From contig JACRGJ010000030.1 in NCBI GenBank assembly GCA_016212425.1, positions 1-36,512 of the forward strand: a DNA stretch of 36,512 nucleotides. Reading direction: 5' to 3'. Below the pieces are notes generated by a model that searched no databases, was not told the origin of the DNA, and saw only the letters and a list, made by a program, of their open reading frames with translations. Every line of letters starts with the position of its first letter. Within the stretch, counting starts at the first letter, position 1. Positions 1-7,098 of this stretch are shown piece after piece. The translations under genes and the position numbers were made by a program. The DNA is from Micrococcales bacterium (GTDB lineage: Bacteria; Actinomycetota; Actinomycetes; Actinomycetales; Microbacteriaceae).

Positions 1-1054
1 TCGGCGTGACCCTGGGGGACGATGCCGGGGCCGGCGCGAGTGCTCCCTCGGGGCTCTCGTCCGCGCGCGAAGACCCGCCGGCGCCGCTCGGCACGAGCAC
101 CATCGCCACCGCAGCCGCCGCGCTCGCCGCGACGAGGCCCACCACGATCCGTCGTCTGCCCGCGTCGATCGAGCGCCAGCGTGCGCGCAGTGCCGACGCC
201 GCGACCGAGACCGGTCCGCGCTCGAGGAGAACCGCGACCGGTTGTCCGGCGGGCACCCGCGGGCTCGGGCGGCGGCGCTCCGGTTCCGCGACCTCGTGCG
301 CCGCGGCGACGGTCGGAGCCCGGGCAGCCGCCGAGGCGGGAAGATCGGCCCCCGAGTCGGCGAAGCGAATCGGCGACCCGGCCGCGAAGGAGAACAGCCC
401 GTCGACCAGGAGGGCGGCGACCTCGTCCGTCGGCACGCCGGCGAGGTCGGCCCGCAGCTCCGCGGCGCGCCGCGCACCGGCGCCCGTGACGTGCCCGAGC
501 ACCGCATCCGCGATCCCCCGAAGAGCGTCGAGGTCGGCCGCGACCTCCGGGATGCGCTCGCGGAGGACCGGCGGCGCATCGGAGCCGAAGAGGACCGCGG
601 CGCCGAACCCGGTCAGCACCGGCGCGCCGTCCGCGTCGAAGAGTACGCGGCTCGAAGCGAGCCGACCGTGTGCGACTCCTCGCCCGTGCAGGGTCCGGAC
701 CGCGTCGGCGAGCGGAGCGAGGATGGTCACCGCCTCGCCGGCGGACACGAGCTCGCGGCCCTCCAGCCACCGCGCGAGAGATCCGCAGGGAAGATGCCGC
801 AGGATGCCCACGACGGCTCCGTCCGACGTGCAGCCGGCATCGAGCAGCGGCAGCACGTGACGGTGGGCGCCGCGCGCGAGCGCCGCGAGCTCCCTGTCCA
901 CGGCGGCTCGCTCAACCCCGGGCCGGAACACCTTCGCCACCAGCGCCACCGAACCGTCGTCGCGTACCAGGAGCAGGTCCGCCCGGTCGTCCCGCGCGAG
1001 CGCGCGCGTCACACGAAAGCCGGCCACCCGGGTGGGCAGGACGGCGAGGCTCAT
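1..1054 (-). CDS. Kinase-fold (pseudokinase) membrane protein, 3' end outside window
   Basis: An open frame reads from ATG at 1054 to the left edge (351 codons, no stop seen). Residues about 10-160 follow a Ser/Thr protein kinase N- and C-lobe pattern: Lys41 in VALVAKVF matches the ATP-binding lysine, TLHGRGVAHGRL (121-132) matches the catalytic loop, and VLTGFGAA (146-153) matches the DFG region. Catalytic residues are missing: the HRD aspartate is Arg131, the loop lysine and asparagine are Ala133 and Arg136, and the DFG aspartate is Gly149. A basic stretch and one membrane segment (about 302-322) follow, then a Ser/Pro/Ala-rich, presumably external part. It is probably a membrane pseudokinase that binds or scaffolds rather than phosphorylates. 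It is divergent from the DUF4191 gene. A -10-like GACTCT six bases before the ATG suggests a leaderless mRNA. What lies beyond the edge is unknown. Confidence 0.75.
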   Translation of the reverse strand, partial: MSLAVLPTRVAGFRVTRALARDDRADLLLVRDDGSVALVAKVFRPGVERAAVDRELAALARGAHRHVLPLLDAGCTSDGAVVGILRHLPCGSLARWLEGRELVSAGEAVTILAPLADAVRTLHGRGVAHGRLASSRVLFDADGAPVLTGFGAAVLFGSDAPPVLRERIPEVAADLDALRGIADAVLGHVTGAGARRAAELRADLAGVPTDEVAALLVDGLFSFAAGSPIRFADSGADLPASAAARAPTVAAAHEVAEPERRRPSPRVPAGQPVAVLLERGPVSVAASALRARWRSIDAGRRRIVVGLVAASAAAAVAMVLVPSGAGGSSRADESPEGALAPAPASSPRVTP

Positions 1055-1060
1055 GGCATC

Positions 1061-1066
1061 AGAGTC
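1061..1066 (-). promoter_or_regulatory. -10-like element of the pseudokinase gene
   Basis: GACTCT on the minus strand is followed by six bases and then the ATG at 1054. This places the predicted transcription start on the start codon. No clear -35 is visible. Confidence 0.35.
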
Positions 1067-1159
1067 GGCGATCCCGGGGGACGCATCCCCTCCTCGAAGC
1101 GGATCTGGGGAGAGCGGCGAGCACTCGAAGGCTGGGGAGGAGACGAACGCGGGACGCCG

Positions 1160-1165
1160 TATCCT
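1160..1165 (+). promoter_or_regulatory. -10 element of the DUF4191 gene
   Basis: TATCCT lies seven bases before the ATG at 1173, and no Shine-Dalgarno sequence fits between them. A leaderless transcript is predicted. Confidence 0.5.
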
Positions 1166-1172
1166 GAATGCC

Positions 1173-1877
1173 ATGGCCCGCACCCGCGACCCGGAGAAGC
1201 AGCCGAACCGCATCAAGCAGATGTGGCGGGTGCTGCAGATGACCCGGCGATACGACTCGACGATCACCTGGTGGCTGATCCTGATCCTGGTCGGCGCGGT
1301 CGCGGCGGGCATCGTGGCCGGAATCCTGATCGGCGGCGGTGTTCTGGGGCTCGTTCTCTACATCGTCGCCGGGGTGATGCTCGGCCTGCTCGTCGCGCTG
1401 ATCGTGCTCGGTCGACGCGCCGAGCGGGCCGCGTACTCGCAGATCGAGGGCGAGCCCGGAGCGGTCGGCGCGGTCATCAAGAGCGGGCTCCGCCGCAGCT
1501 GGACCGGCAGCGAGATGCCCGTGAACGTGAGCCCGAAGACACGGGACGCCATCTACCGCACTGTCGGACGCGGGGGCATCGTCCTCATCGCCGAGGGGCC
1601 GAAGGCTCGCACCCAGCGGATGCTGGAGGAGGAGCGTCGCAACGTCGCGCGGATCGCCCCGAATGTGCCGGTCAACTTTCTCCACGTGGGGCCGGATGCC
1701 GACTCGCTGCCGCTCTACAAGGTGCCCTCGCGCCTGCAGCGGTACAAGCGCTCGCTGACCGCGGCGGAGGTCTCCGCGGTCTCGAACCGCCTCGCCTCGC
1801 TCAGTCGCACCCCGGGAGGAGTGGGCATCCCGAAGGGGATCGACCCCACCAGGGTGCGCGCTCCGCGCCCGCGCTGA
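1173..1877 (+). CDS. DUF4191 family membrane protein
   Basis: This 234-residue protein starts MARTRDPEKQPNRIKQMW, which matches the usual beginning of the actinobacterial DUF4191 family. Two hydrophobic segments (about 32-54 and 56-80) form a membrane hairpin, followed by a soluble C-terminal region with a charged stretch (145-160, RMLEEERRNVAR). The family has no established biochemical role that I know of; its members sit beside lipoate and glutamine synthetase genes in many actinobacteria. The frame is open upstream to 1032, but the family N-terminus and a -10 hexamer directly before 1173 favour the later ATG. The gene ends three bases before the convergent RDD gene, a very tight arrangement. 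Confidence 0.85.
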   Translation: MARTRDPEKQPNRIKQMWRVLQMTRRYDSTITWWLILILVGAVAAGIVAGILIGGGVLGLVLYIVAGVMLGLLVALIVLGRRAERAAYSQIEGEPGAVGAVIKSGLRRSWTGSEMPVNVSPKTRDAIYRTVGRGGIVLIAEGPKARTQRMLEEERRNVARIAPNVPVNFLHVGPDADSLPLYKVPSRLQRYKRSLTAAEVSAVSNRLASLSRTPGGVGIPKGIDPTRVRAPRPR

Positions 1878-1880
1878 GGC

Positions 1881-2288
1881 TCAGATCCGCACGATCATCG
1901 TGCCGGACCAGCGGTCGTGCACGCCGCGCTGATCCGGATCCCAGATGACGGCCGGGATGACGACGCACAGCAGCACCGTGCGCCAGATCGGCTGCCACCA
2001 GCGCAGCCGTCCCCCGTTCAGCGGGACCAGCCGCATCCGCAGCGCGAGGTAGCCGGGCGTCGCGCCGAACAGCTCGAGGAACAGGATCGTCAGCACGGCG
2101 AACACCGCGAGATTCACGATCGCGTCCGTGCCCCGGGAGGTGCGGAAGAAGGCGAAGGACAGCAGCAGCGCGAGCAGCCAGTCGATGACGATGGCGCCGA
2201 GGCGACGACCCAGACGGGCGAGGGAACGCGGGCCCTCGGCGGGTAGCCCGAGGCGGCGCCCGGGCCACTCGGCGGGAGAACTGCTCAC
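1881..2288 (-). CDS. RDD family membrane protein
   Basis: This 135-residue protein begins with GTG. It has three membrane segments (about 31-48, 57-75 and 102-116) and the family's charged signature: Arg/Asp around the first segment (LARLGRRLGAIVIDWLL, 23-39) and DQRGVHDRWSG (119-129) at the C-terminus. RDD proteins are small membrane proteins of poorly defined role, some linked to ion exchange. The gene sits between DUF4191 (convergent, 3-base gap) and glnA1 (divergent), as in mycobacteria. The GTG at 2288 is supported by TAGCCT six bases upstream. The N-terminal 20 residues are Pro/Arg-rich and probably cytoplasmic. Confidence 0.85.
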   Translation of the reverse strand: MSSSPAEWPGRRLGLPAEGPRSLARLGRRLGAIVIDWLLALLLSFAFFRTSRGTDAIVNLAVFAVLTILFLELFGATPGYLALRMRLVPLNGGRLRWWQPIWRTVLLCVVIPAVIWDPDQRGVHDRWSGTMIVRI

Positions 2289-2294
2289 CGCGCC

Positions 2295-2300
2295 AGGCTA
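2295..2300 (-). promoter_or_regulatory. -10 element of the RDD gene
   Basis: TAGCCT on the minus strand lies six bases before the GTG start at 2288, predicting a leaderless transcript. Confidence 0.5.
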
Positions 2301-2315
2301 GCCGGGGACCGCCGC

Positions 2316-2353
2316 GTAACATCCCGGAAACAATGCGGTCATGGTCGGGAAAC
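2316..2353 (+). promoter_or_regulatory. Double GlnR-type nitrogen-control box
   Basis: The stretch reads GTAAC - 6 bases - GAAAC - 6 bases - GTCAT - 6 bases - GAAAC. This is the a1-b1-a2-b2 layout known for actinobacterial GlnR sites (gTnAc-n6-GaAAc, repeated every 22 bases). The four half-sites are at 2316-2320, 2327-2331, 2338-2342 and 2349-2353. Only the second a-site departs from consensus, at its last base. The box ends 10 bases before the likely glnA1 -10 element, so it overlaps where a -35 would lie. That suits activation under nitrogen limitation. The GlnR gene itself is not in this window. Confidence 0.75.
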
Positions 2354-2363
2354 CCCCTCGCCC

Positions 2364-2369
2364 TAGCCT
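2364..2369 (+). promoter_or_regulatory. Likely glnA1 -10 element
   Basis: TAGCCT follows the GlnR-type box and would start transcription near 2376, giving a leader of about 50 bases. The Shine-Dalgarno AGGAG is at 2411-2415, 11 bases before the ATG at 2427. In contrast to many neighbours, this gene appears to have a proper leader. Confidence 0.5.
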
Positions 2370-2426
2370 CGGAGGCACCCGCCGGGGTCCCCCGTGCGTG
2401 ATCGGCCGTCAGGAGCAGCTACACCT

Positions 2427-3863
2427 ATGTCCACCCCTCTGTTCAGCGACTCGTCCGAGGTCCTCGCCTTCATCAAGGACACCGACGTCCGTTTCCTCGA
2501 CATCCGCTTCACCGACCTGCCCGGCATCCAGCAGCACTTCAACATCCCCGCGAAGACCGTCGACGAGGACTTCTTCGCGGTGGGACAGCTCTTCGACGGC
2601 TCCTCGATCCGCGGGTTCCAGTCGATCCACGAGTCCGACCTGCAGCTCATCCCCGACGTGTCGACGGCGTTCGTGGACCCGTTCCGCACCGAGCGGACTC
2701 TGGTGATCGTGTTCGACATCTACAACCCGCGCAACGGTGAGATCTACGGCCGCGACCCGCGCCAGGTCGCCAAGAAGGCGGAGAAGTATCTCGCCTCCAC
2801 CGGCATCGCCGACACCGCCTTCTTCGCCCCCGAGGCGGAGTTCTACATCTTCGACGACGTGCGCTACGAGGTGAAGCAGAACAAGTCGTACTACGAGGTG
2901 GACTCCTCGGAGGCCGCATGGAACACCGGCCGCGAGGAGGAGGGCGGCAACCTCGCCAACAAGACCCCCTACAAGGGCGGTTACTTCCCCGTCTCCCCGG
3001 TCGACCAGCTGGCCGACCTGCGCGACGACATCTGCCTGAAGCTCGAGGAGGTCGGCCTCGAGGTCGAGCGCAGCCACCACGAGGTCGGCACCGCCGGGCA
3101 GAACGAGATCAACTACCGCTTCGACACGATGGTGCACGCGGCCGACGACATCCTGAAGTTCAAGTACATCGTCAAGAACACCGCCCTCGAGTGGGGGAAG
3201 GTGGCCACCTTCATGCCGAAGCCGCTGATGGGCGACAACGGCTCGGGGATGCACGTGCACCAGTCGCTGTGGAGCGACGGCACGCCGCTGTTCTACGACG
3301 AGCAGGGCTACGGGGGTCTCTCGGACATCGCCCGCTGGTACATCGGCGGGATCCTCAAGCACGCGGCGGCGGTGGCGTCGTTCACGAACCCGACCGTCAA
3401 CTCCTACCACCGGCTCATCCCGGGCTTCGAGGCGCCGGTCAACCTGGTCTACTCCGCGGGCAACCGCTCGGCCTCCATCCGGATCCCGATCACCGGCACC
3501 AACCCGAAGGCGAAGCGGATCGAGTTCCGCGCCCCCGACTCGTCCGGCAACCCGTACCTCGCGTTCGCCGCGCAGCTGATGGCGGGCCTCGACGGCATCC
3601 AGAACAAGATCGAGCCGCACGAGCCGGTCGACAAGGACCTCTACGAGCTGCCGCCCGAGGAGGCCAAGGGCATCCCTCAGCTGCCGGGCTCGCTCGACGC
3701 GGCCCTGATCGCGCTCGAGGCCGACCACGACTTCCTGCTGCAGGGCGGTGTGTTCACCGAGGACCTGATCGGCGCGTGGCTCGAGTACAAGCGCGAGAAG
3801 GAGCTGCTGCCCTTCGCCCAGCGCCCGCACCCCTTCGAGTACGAACTCTACTTCGGGGTGTAA
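2427..3863 (+). CDS. glnA: Type I glutamine synthetase (GSI-beta, adenylylation site present)
   Basis: This cytoplasmic enzyme makes glutamine from glutamate, ammonia and ATP as a dodecamer. The 478 residues match the GSI-beta length. Visible motifs are the beta-grasp loop FDGSSIRGF (56-64), the metal ligand region APEAEFYIF (134-142), the ATP-site signature [16 protein letters not shown] (265-280), and the glutamate-site stretch around [11 protein letters not shown] (339-349). The late motif [10 protein letters not shown] (403-412) places Tyr406 at the position that GlnE adenylylates, which the second synthetase in this window lacks. The ATG at 2427 is chosen over an upstream in-frame codon at 2394 because the family starts here and AGGAG precedes it. 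A GlnR-type box lies upstream. This is the counterpart of mycobacterial glnA1. Confidence 0.96.
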   Translation: MSTPLFSDSSEVLAFIKDTDVRFLDIRFTDLPGIQQHFNIPAKTVDEDFFAVGQLFDGSSIRGFQSIHESDLQLIPDVSTAFVDPFRTERTLVIVFDIYNPRNGEIYGRDPRQVAKKAEKYLASTGIADTAFFAPEAEFYIFDDVRYEVKQNKSYYEVDSSEAAWNTGREEEGGNLANKTPYKGGYFPVSPVDQLADLRDDICLKLEEVGLEVERSHHEVGTAGQNEINYRFDTMVHAADDILKFKYIVKNTALEWGKVATFMPKPLMGDNGSGMHVHQSLWSDGTPLFYDEQGYGGLSDIARWYIGGILKHAAAVASFTNPTVNSYHRLIPGFEAPVNLVYSAGNRSASIRIPITGTNPKAKRIEFRAPDSSGNPYLAFAAQLMAGLDGIQNKIEPHEPVDKDLYELPPEEAKGIPQLPGSLDAALIALEADHDFLLQGGVFTEDLIGAWLEYKREKELLPFAQRPHPFEYELYFGV

Positions 3864-3876
3864 CCGCAAGGCGCGG

Positions 3877-4145
3877 GTGCTGGTGACCGGGATGTCGGGC
3901 ACCGGCAAGTCCTCCCTGCTGGGCGAGCTGTCCAGTCGGGGCATCCGCGGTCCGCAACTTGGCGGTGCAAGCGACCGTGAGAGAGCTAACCCTACGGTTC
4001 CACGCCCGAGCAGCGGGCCGAGATCGCGCGCCACTGGCAGCACGTCGAGCCGCTGCTCCGGGCTGCGGCGACCCGCGAGCTGGAGGCGCGGCGTCCGATC
4101 GAGGAGCTCGCGGACGAGGTGGAGCGGATGGTGCGGGAGCGCTGA
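3877..4145 (+). pseudogene. Remnant of a P-loop kinase-like ATPase gene
   Basis: From GTG 3877 the frame reads VLVTGMSGTGKSSLLGELSSRGI, a clear Walker A N-terminus of the shikimate-kinase-like AAA family of about 170-180 residues. Immediately after it the text becomes unrelated. At about 3989 another frame resumes with NP-YGSTPEQRAEIARHW and runs through HVEPLLRAAATRELEARRP to a TGA at 4143-4145, which resembles the C-terminal part of the same family. The roughly 100 middle residues, including the nucleoside-binding part, are absent. One base also appears to be missing inside the NPYG codons, so the two parts are out of frame. I read this as an internal deletion plus a frameshift. The family assignment is from memory. 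It lies 13 bases after glnA1, beside the polysaccharide operon. Nothing recognisable lies in 4146-4240. Confidence 0.7.
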
Positions 4146-4240
4146 GCGAGTGGTGGTCGGCACGGCAGACCGCCGCCACGCCCGCCCCAGGAGACGACGC
4201 GACGCCAGCGGTCGGGGTGCTCCTGGAACGAGCGGATGAC

Positions 4241-5662
4241 TCAGGCGACCACGAAGAGGGGAGCAGTGCGCGGACTCGCGTGCGCCGGCTCGGGCTCCGC
4301 GATGCCGAGACCGATGACCCGCCAGCCAGCCGCCCGCCACCGGTCGCCATCGAGTACGTTGCGTCCATCGACGATGATCCGGTGCCGCACCTGGCTCCCG
4401 AGCGCTGCGGGGTCCACGGCGACGAGCTCGGGCCATTCCGTCAGGAGCAGCACCGCATCCGCCCCCCGCACCGCCGTCTCGACGTCCGGCGCGAAGGCGA
4501 GCGTCGGGAAGGTGCGGCGGCTGGTCTCCCCCGCCGCCGGGTCGTACACCGCCACCTGAGCCCCGCGGAGGTGAAGCGCCGCCGCGACGTTGAGGGCCGG
4601 GGAGTCGCGCACGTCGTCGGTGTCGGGCTTGAACGCGGCGCCGAGCACCCCGATCCGCTGGTTGAGCACCGACCCGCCGAGGGCCTCCCGCGTGAGGTCG
4701 ATCACCCGCTGTCGCTGCCCCATGTTGATCTCGTCCACCTGCTGCAGGAGACCCACCACCCGACCCGCCCCGAGCTCGCCCGCGCGGTGCATGAGCGCCC
4801 GGATGTCCTTCGGCAGGCACCCGCCCCCGAAGCCCAGGCCGGCATCGAGGAATCGGCGGCCGATCCGCGCGTCGTGGCCGAGGGCATCCGCGATGGTGCG
4901 CACGTCCGCCCCGGCGATCGTGCAGATCTCGGAGATCGCGTTGATGAAGGAGATCTTGGTGGCGAGGAAGGCGTTCGCGCTCACCTTGACGAGCTCGGCC
5001 GTTGCGAGGTCGGTAGTCACGATGGGGGTGCCGGTGGAGAGCGGCTGCGCGTAGAGGGCCCGCATCAGCGCCTCGGCGCGCGGAGACGCCCCGCCGAGGA
5101 CGATGCGGTCGGGGGTGAGGGTGTCGTGCACCGCCTTGCCCTCGCGCAGGAATTCGGGGTTCCAGATCAGCTCGACGGCGACGCCGTCGGGCGCGAGCGC
5201 GGTCACCAGCTCGCGCATCCGCTCGGCCGTGCCGACCGGAACGGTGGACTTGCCGACGATGAGGCCGTCGTGGGTCAGGCTGCGGGCCACCTCGGCCATC
5301 GCCGCTTCGACGTAGTCGAGATTCGCCGCGTGGCTGGCGAGCTGCTGGGGCGTGCCGACGCAGACGAAGTGGATGTCGGATGCGGCGACCGCCTCGGCGG
5401 TGTCGGTGGTGAAGCGCAGGCGCCCCGAGGCGAGGTGCTTCGCGACGAGTGCCTCCAGGCCGGGCTCGTAGAAGGGGATCCGGCCCTCCGAGAACGCGGC
5501 GATCTTGGCGGTGTCGGGATCGGCGGCGACGACCTCGAAGCCGAGTTCCGCCATGGCGGAGGCGTGGGTGGCTCCGAGGTATCCGGAGCCGATGACGCTG
5601 ACCCGGGGTGCGGGAACGGCATCCGGTGCGGCCGAGCGGGACGGGGACTTCTTCTCAGTCAT
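4241..5662 (-). CDS. ugd: UDP-glucose 6-dehydrogenase
   Basis: This cytoplasmic enzyme oxidises UDP-glucose to UDP-glucuronate with two NAD+. The 473 residues cover the whole family: the Rossmann motif VIGSGYLG (23-30), the KSTVPVGT region (138-145), NPEFLREG (168-175), catalytic Lys226 in LVKVSANAF, and the catalytic cysteine Cys282 in GFGGGCLPKD. A C-terminal UDP-binding domain contains GAAFKPDTDDVRDSPA. The N-terminal 20 residues are an extra polar tail, and the last 20 a Pro/Ala-rich tail. The Shine-Dalgarno GGAG lies six bases before the ATG. It is the last gene of an operon behind a processive glycosyltransferase and a glycosidase, 35 bases after the latter, so its product probably supplies UDP-glucuronate to that polymer. 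Confidence 0.95.
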   Translation of the reverse strand: MTEKKSPSRSAAPDAVPAPRVSVIGSGYLGATHASAMAELGFEVVAADPDTAKIAAFSEGRIPFYEPGLEALVAKHLASGRLRFTTDTAEAVAASDIHFVCVGTPQQLASHAANLDYVEAAMAEVARSLTHDGLIVGKSTVPVGTAERMRELVTALAPDGVAVELIWNPEFLREGKAVHDTLTPDRIVLGGASPRAEALMRALYAQPLSTGTPIVTTDLATAELVKVSANAFLATKISFINAISEICTIAGADVRTIADALGHDARIGRRFLDAGLGFGGGCLPKDIRALMHRAGELGAGRVVGLLQQVDEINMGQRQRVIDLTREALGGSVLNQRIGVLGAAFKPDTDDVRDSPALNVAAALHLRGAQVAVYDPAAGETSRRTFPTLAFAPDVETAVRGADAVLLLTEWPELVAVDPAALGSQVRHRIIVDGRNVLDGDRWRAAGWRVIGLGIAEPEPAHASPRTAPLFVVA

Positions 5663-5697
5663 GACGAGCTCCTGTCAAGGGAAGGAAGGGGCGAGGG

Positions 5698-7098
5698 TCA
5701 GAACGGCCGCGGCGCGAACCGGGAGCCGGGAGCGGTGTAGCCGGCGATGAACGCGGCGAGCGATTGGCGAGTCGACTCGAGGCGCCAGTCGTTCGTGGAG
5801 GTGTCACCCTCCGCGAAGCTCGTGACGGTCAGGTCGAACCAGCCGAAGCCGACGATGTCGGCGTTCTGCGGCGCGTTGATCCCCTCGAAGAACGAGGTGA
5901 TCCAGGCCGGCTTGAGACCGCCGGTCTCGGTGGCGCCGACCTCGGAAAGGAAGATCTTCTTCCCCGGGGCGATGGCGCGCAGCTGCGCGAGAGTGCGACC
6001 GAAGGTGGTCTGGAAGGTCGGCGACTCGGAGGAGCTCCGCAGGTAGCCGGACATGCCCACCCAGTCGACGTACTCGTCGCCCGGGTACAGCGCCCGAAGC
6101 GACGCCTCCGTCTGCGCTGACCGATCGAGCCGGTCGATGCGATTCGGGGACCACAGCCACGCGACGTTCGCGTTCGCGCCCTCCTGCTCGAAGATGTCGT
6201 AGACGTGCCGCCACATCTGGACGAACTGGCCCGCCGAGTTCGTGTTGGTGCGCTCGCTCCAGGGGTACCAGTCGCCATTCATCTCGTGGTCCAGACGGAT
6301 GACGACGGGCAGTCCCGTCGCGCGGACGTCGGCGGCGAACTGACGAAGGTAGGCGTCGTACTGGCCGCCGATGATCTTCGCGAGCGTGTAGTCCGGATCG
6401 TCCTTCTGCGCGTTGCTCGCCCCGATGGGACGCGACTCCCAGGTCATCACGGGCACCATCCCCCGCTGCCAGGCCCGCACCACGCCGTTGGCGCGGTAGG
6501 GCTCGTCCCAGCCGGCGAAGAACCCGACAGCGCCGGGCTTCTCCCCCGTCTTCTGCGCGACCGCATCGAAAGCCGACCAGTTGAACGGGGCCTGCTCCGT
6601 GTAGAGCCCGAAGTACGGATTCGCCGGCGAGGTGATCTGCGCCACAGACGGGGTGGACAGCGTCGCGGGAGCGACCCCCGGGGAGGGCCGGGTCGTCGAG
6701 CGGGGGGAAGCTGCCGTGCGGGCGCCCGAACTCGAGGCGGCGGCCAGTCTGGCCTCGGTGTCGGCGAGCTGTGACCGGAGGTCCGCGAGTTGAGCTCGCA
6801 GGGAGCGCAGCTGAGCGTCCTTCGCCCCGGATGCCGACCACGCGGCTCTCAGCCTGGTGTCGAGCACGACGCTCTCGGACAGCAGCCGGTTACGCTCGGA
6901 GACGAGCTTCTCGTTGCCGGTGAGCTGGGACAGCGCCTTCTGCGCCTGCACGGCCGGCGAGTTCGGCGAGGTCCAGACGATGGTGGACGTGATGACGAGA
7001 CCCGTCACGAGCACGACGGCGCCGATCACGGTTCCCCGTGCGGTGCGGTGGCTGGTCGCCCACCAGGAGCGGGTCGAGACCGTACGGAGCTCAGGCAA
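5698..7098 (-). CDS. Membrane-anchored GH26-type glycosidase with coiled-coil stalk
   Basis: The 466 residues have three parts: a membrane anchor (about 22-43), a heptad-like coiled coil (about 62-120, rich in Leu/Ala/Arg/Gln), and a Ser/Pro/Thr linker (121-155) leading to a TIM-barrel-like domain from about 160. The domain resembles glycoside hydrolase family 26 (beta-mannanase type): RLDHEMNGDWYPW (268-280) holds the likely acid/base Glu272, and FLSEVGATE (383-391) holds the likely nucleophile Glu386. Tryptophans at 198, 220, 277 and 280 fit a sugar groove. It probably acts outside the cell on the polymer made by the adjacent synthase or on a related glycan. The start is TTG at 7098, overlapping the end of the upstream gene, so translation is probably coupled; a start slightly downstream is possible. 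Confidence 0.8.
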   Translation of the reverse strand: MPELRTVSTRSWWATSHRTARGTVIGAVVLVTGLVITSTIVWTSPNSPAVQAQKALSQLTGNEKLVSERNRLLSESVVLDTRLRAAWSASGAKDAQLRSLRAQLADLRSQLADTEARLAAASSSGARTAASPRSTTRPSPGVAPATLSTPSVAQITSPANPYFGLYTEQAPFNWSAFDAVAQKTGEKPGAVGFFAGWDEPYRANGVVRAWQRGMVPVMTWESRPIGASNAQKDDPDYTLAKIIGGQYDAYLRQFAADVRATGLPVVIRLDHEMNGDWYPWSERTNTNSAGQFVQMWRHVYDIFEQEGANANVAWLWSPNRIDRLDRSAQTEASLRALYPGDEYVDWVGMSGYLRSSSESPTFQTTFGRTLAQLRAIAPGKKIFLSEVGATETGGLKPAWITSFFEGINAPQNADIVGFGWFDLTVTSFAEGDTSTNDWRLESTRQSLAAFIAGYTAPGSRFAPRPF

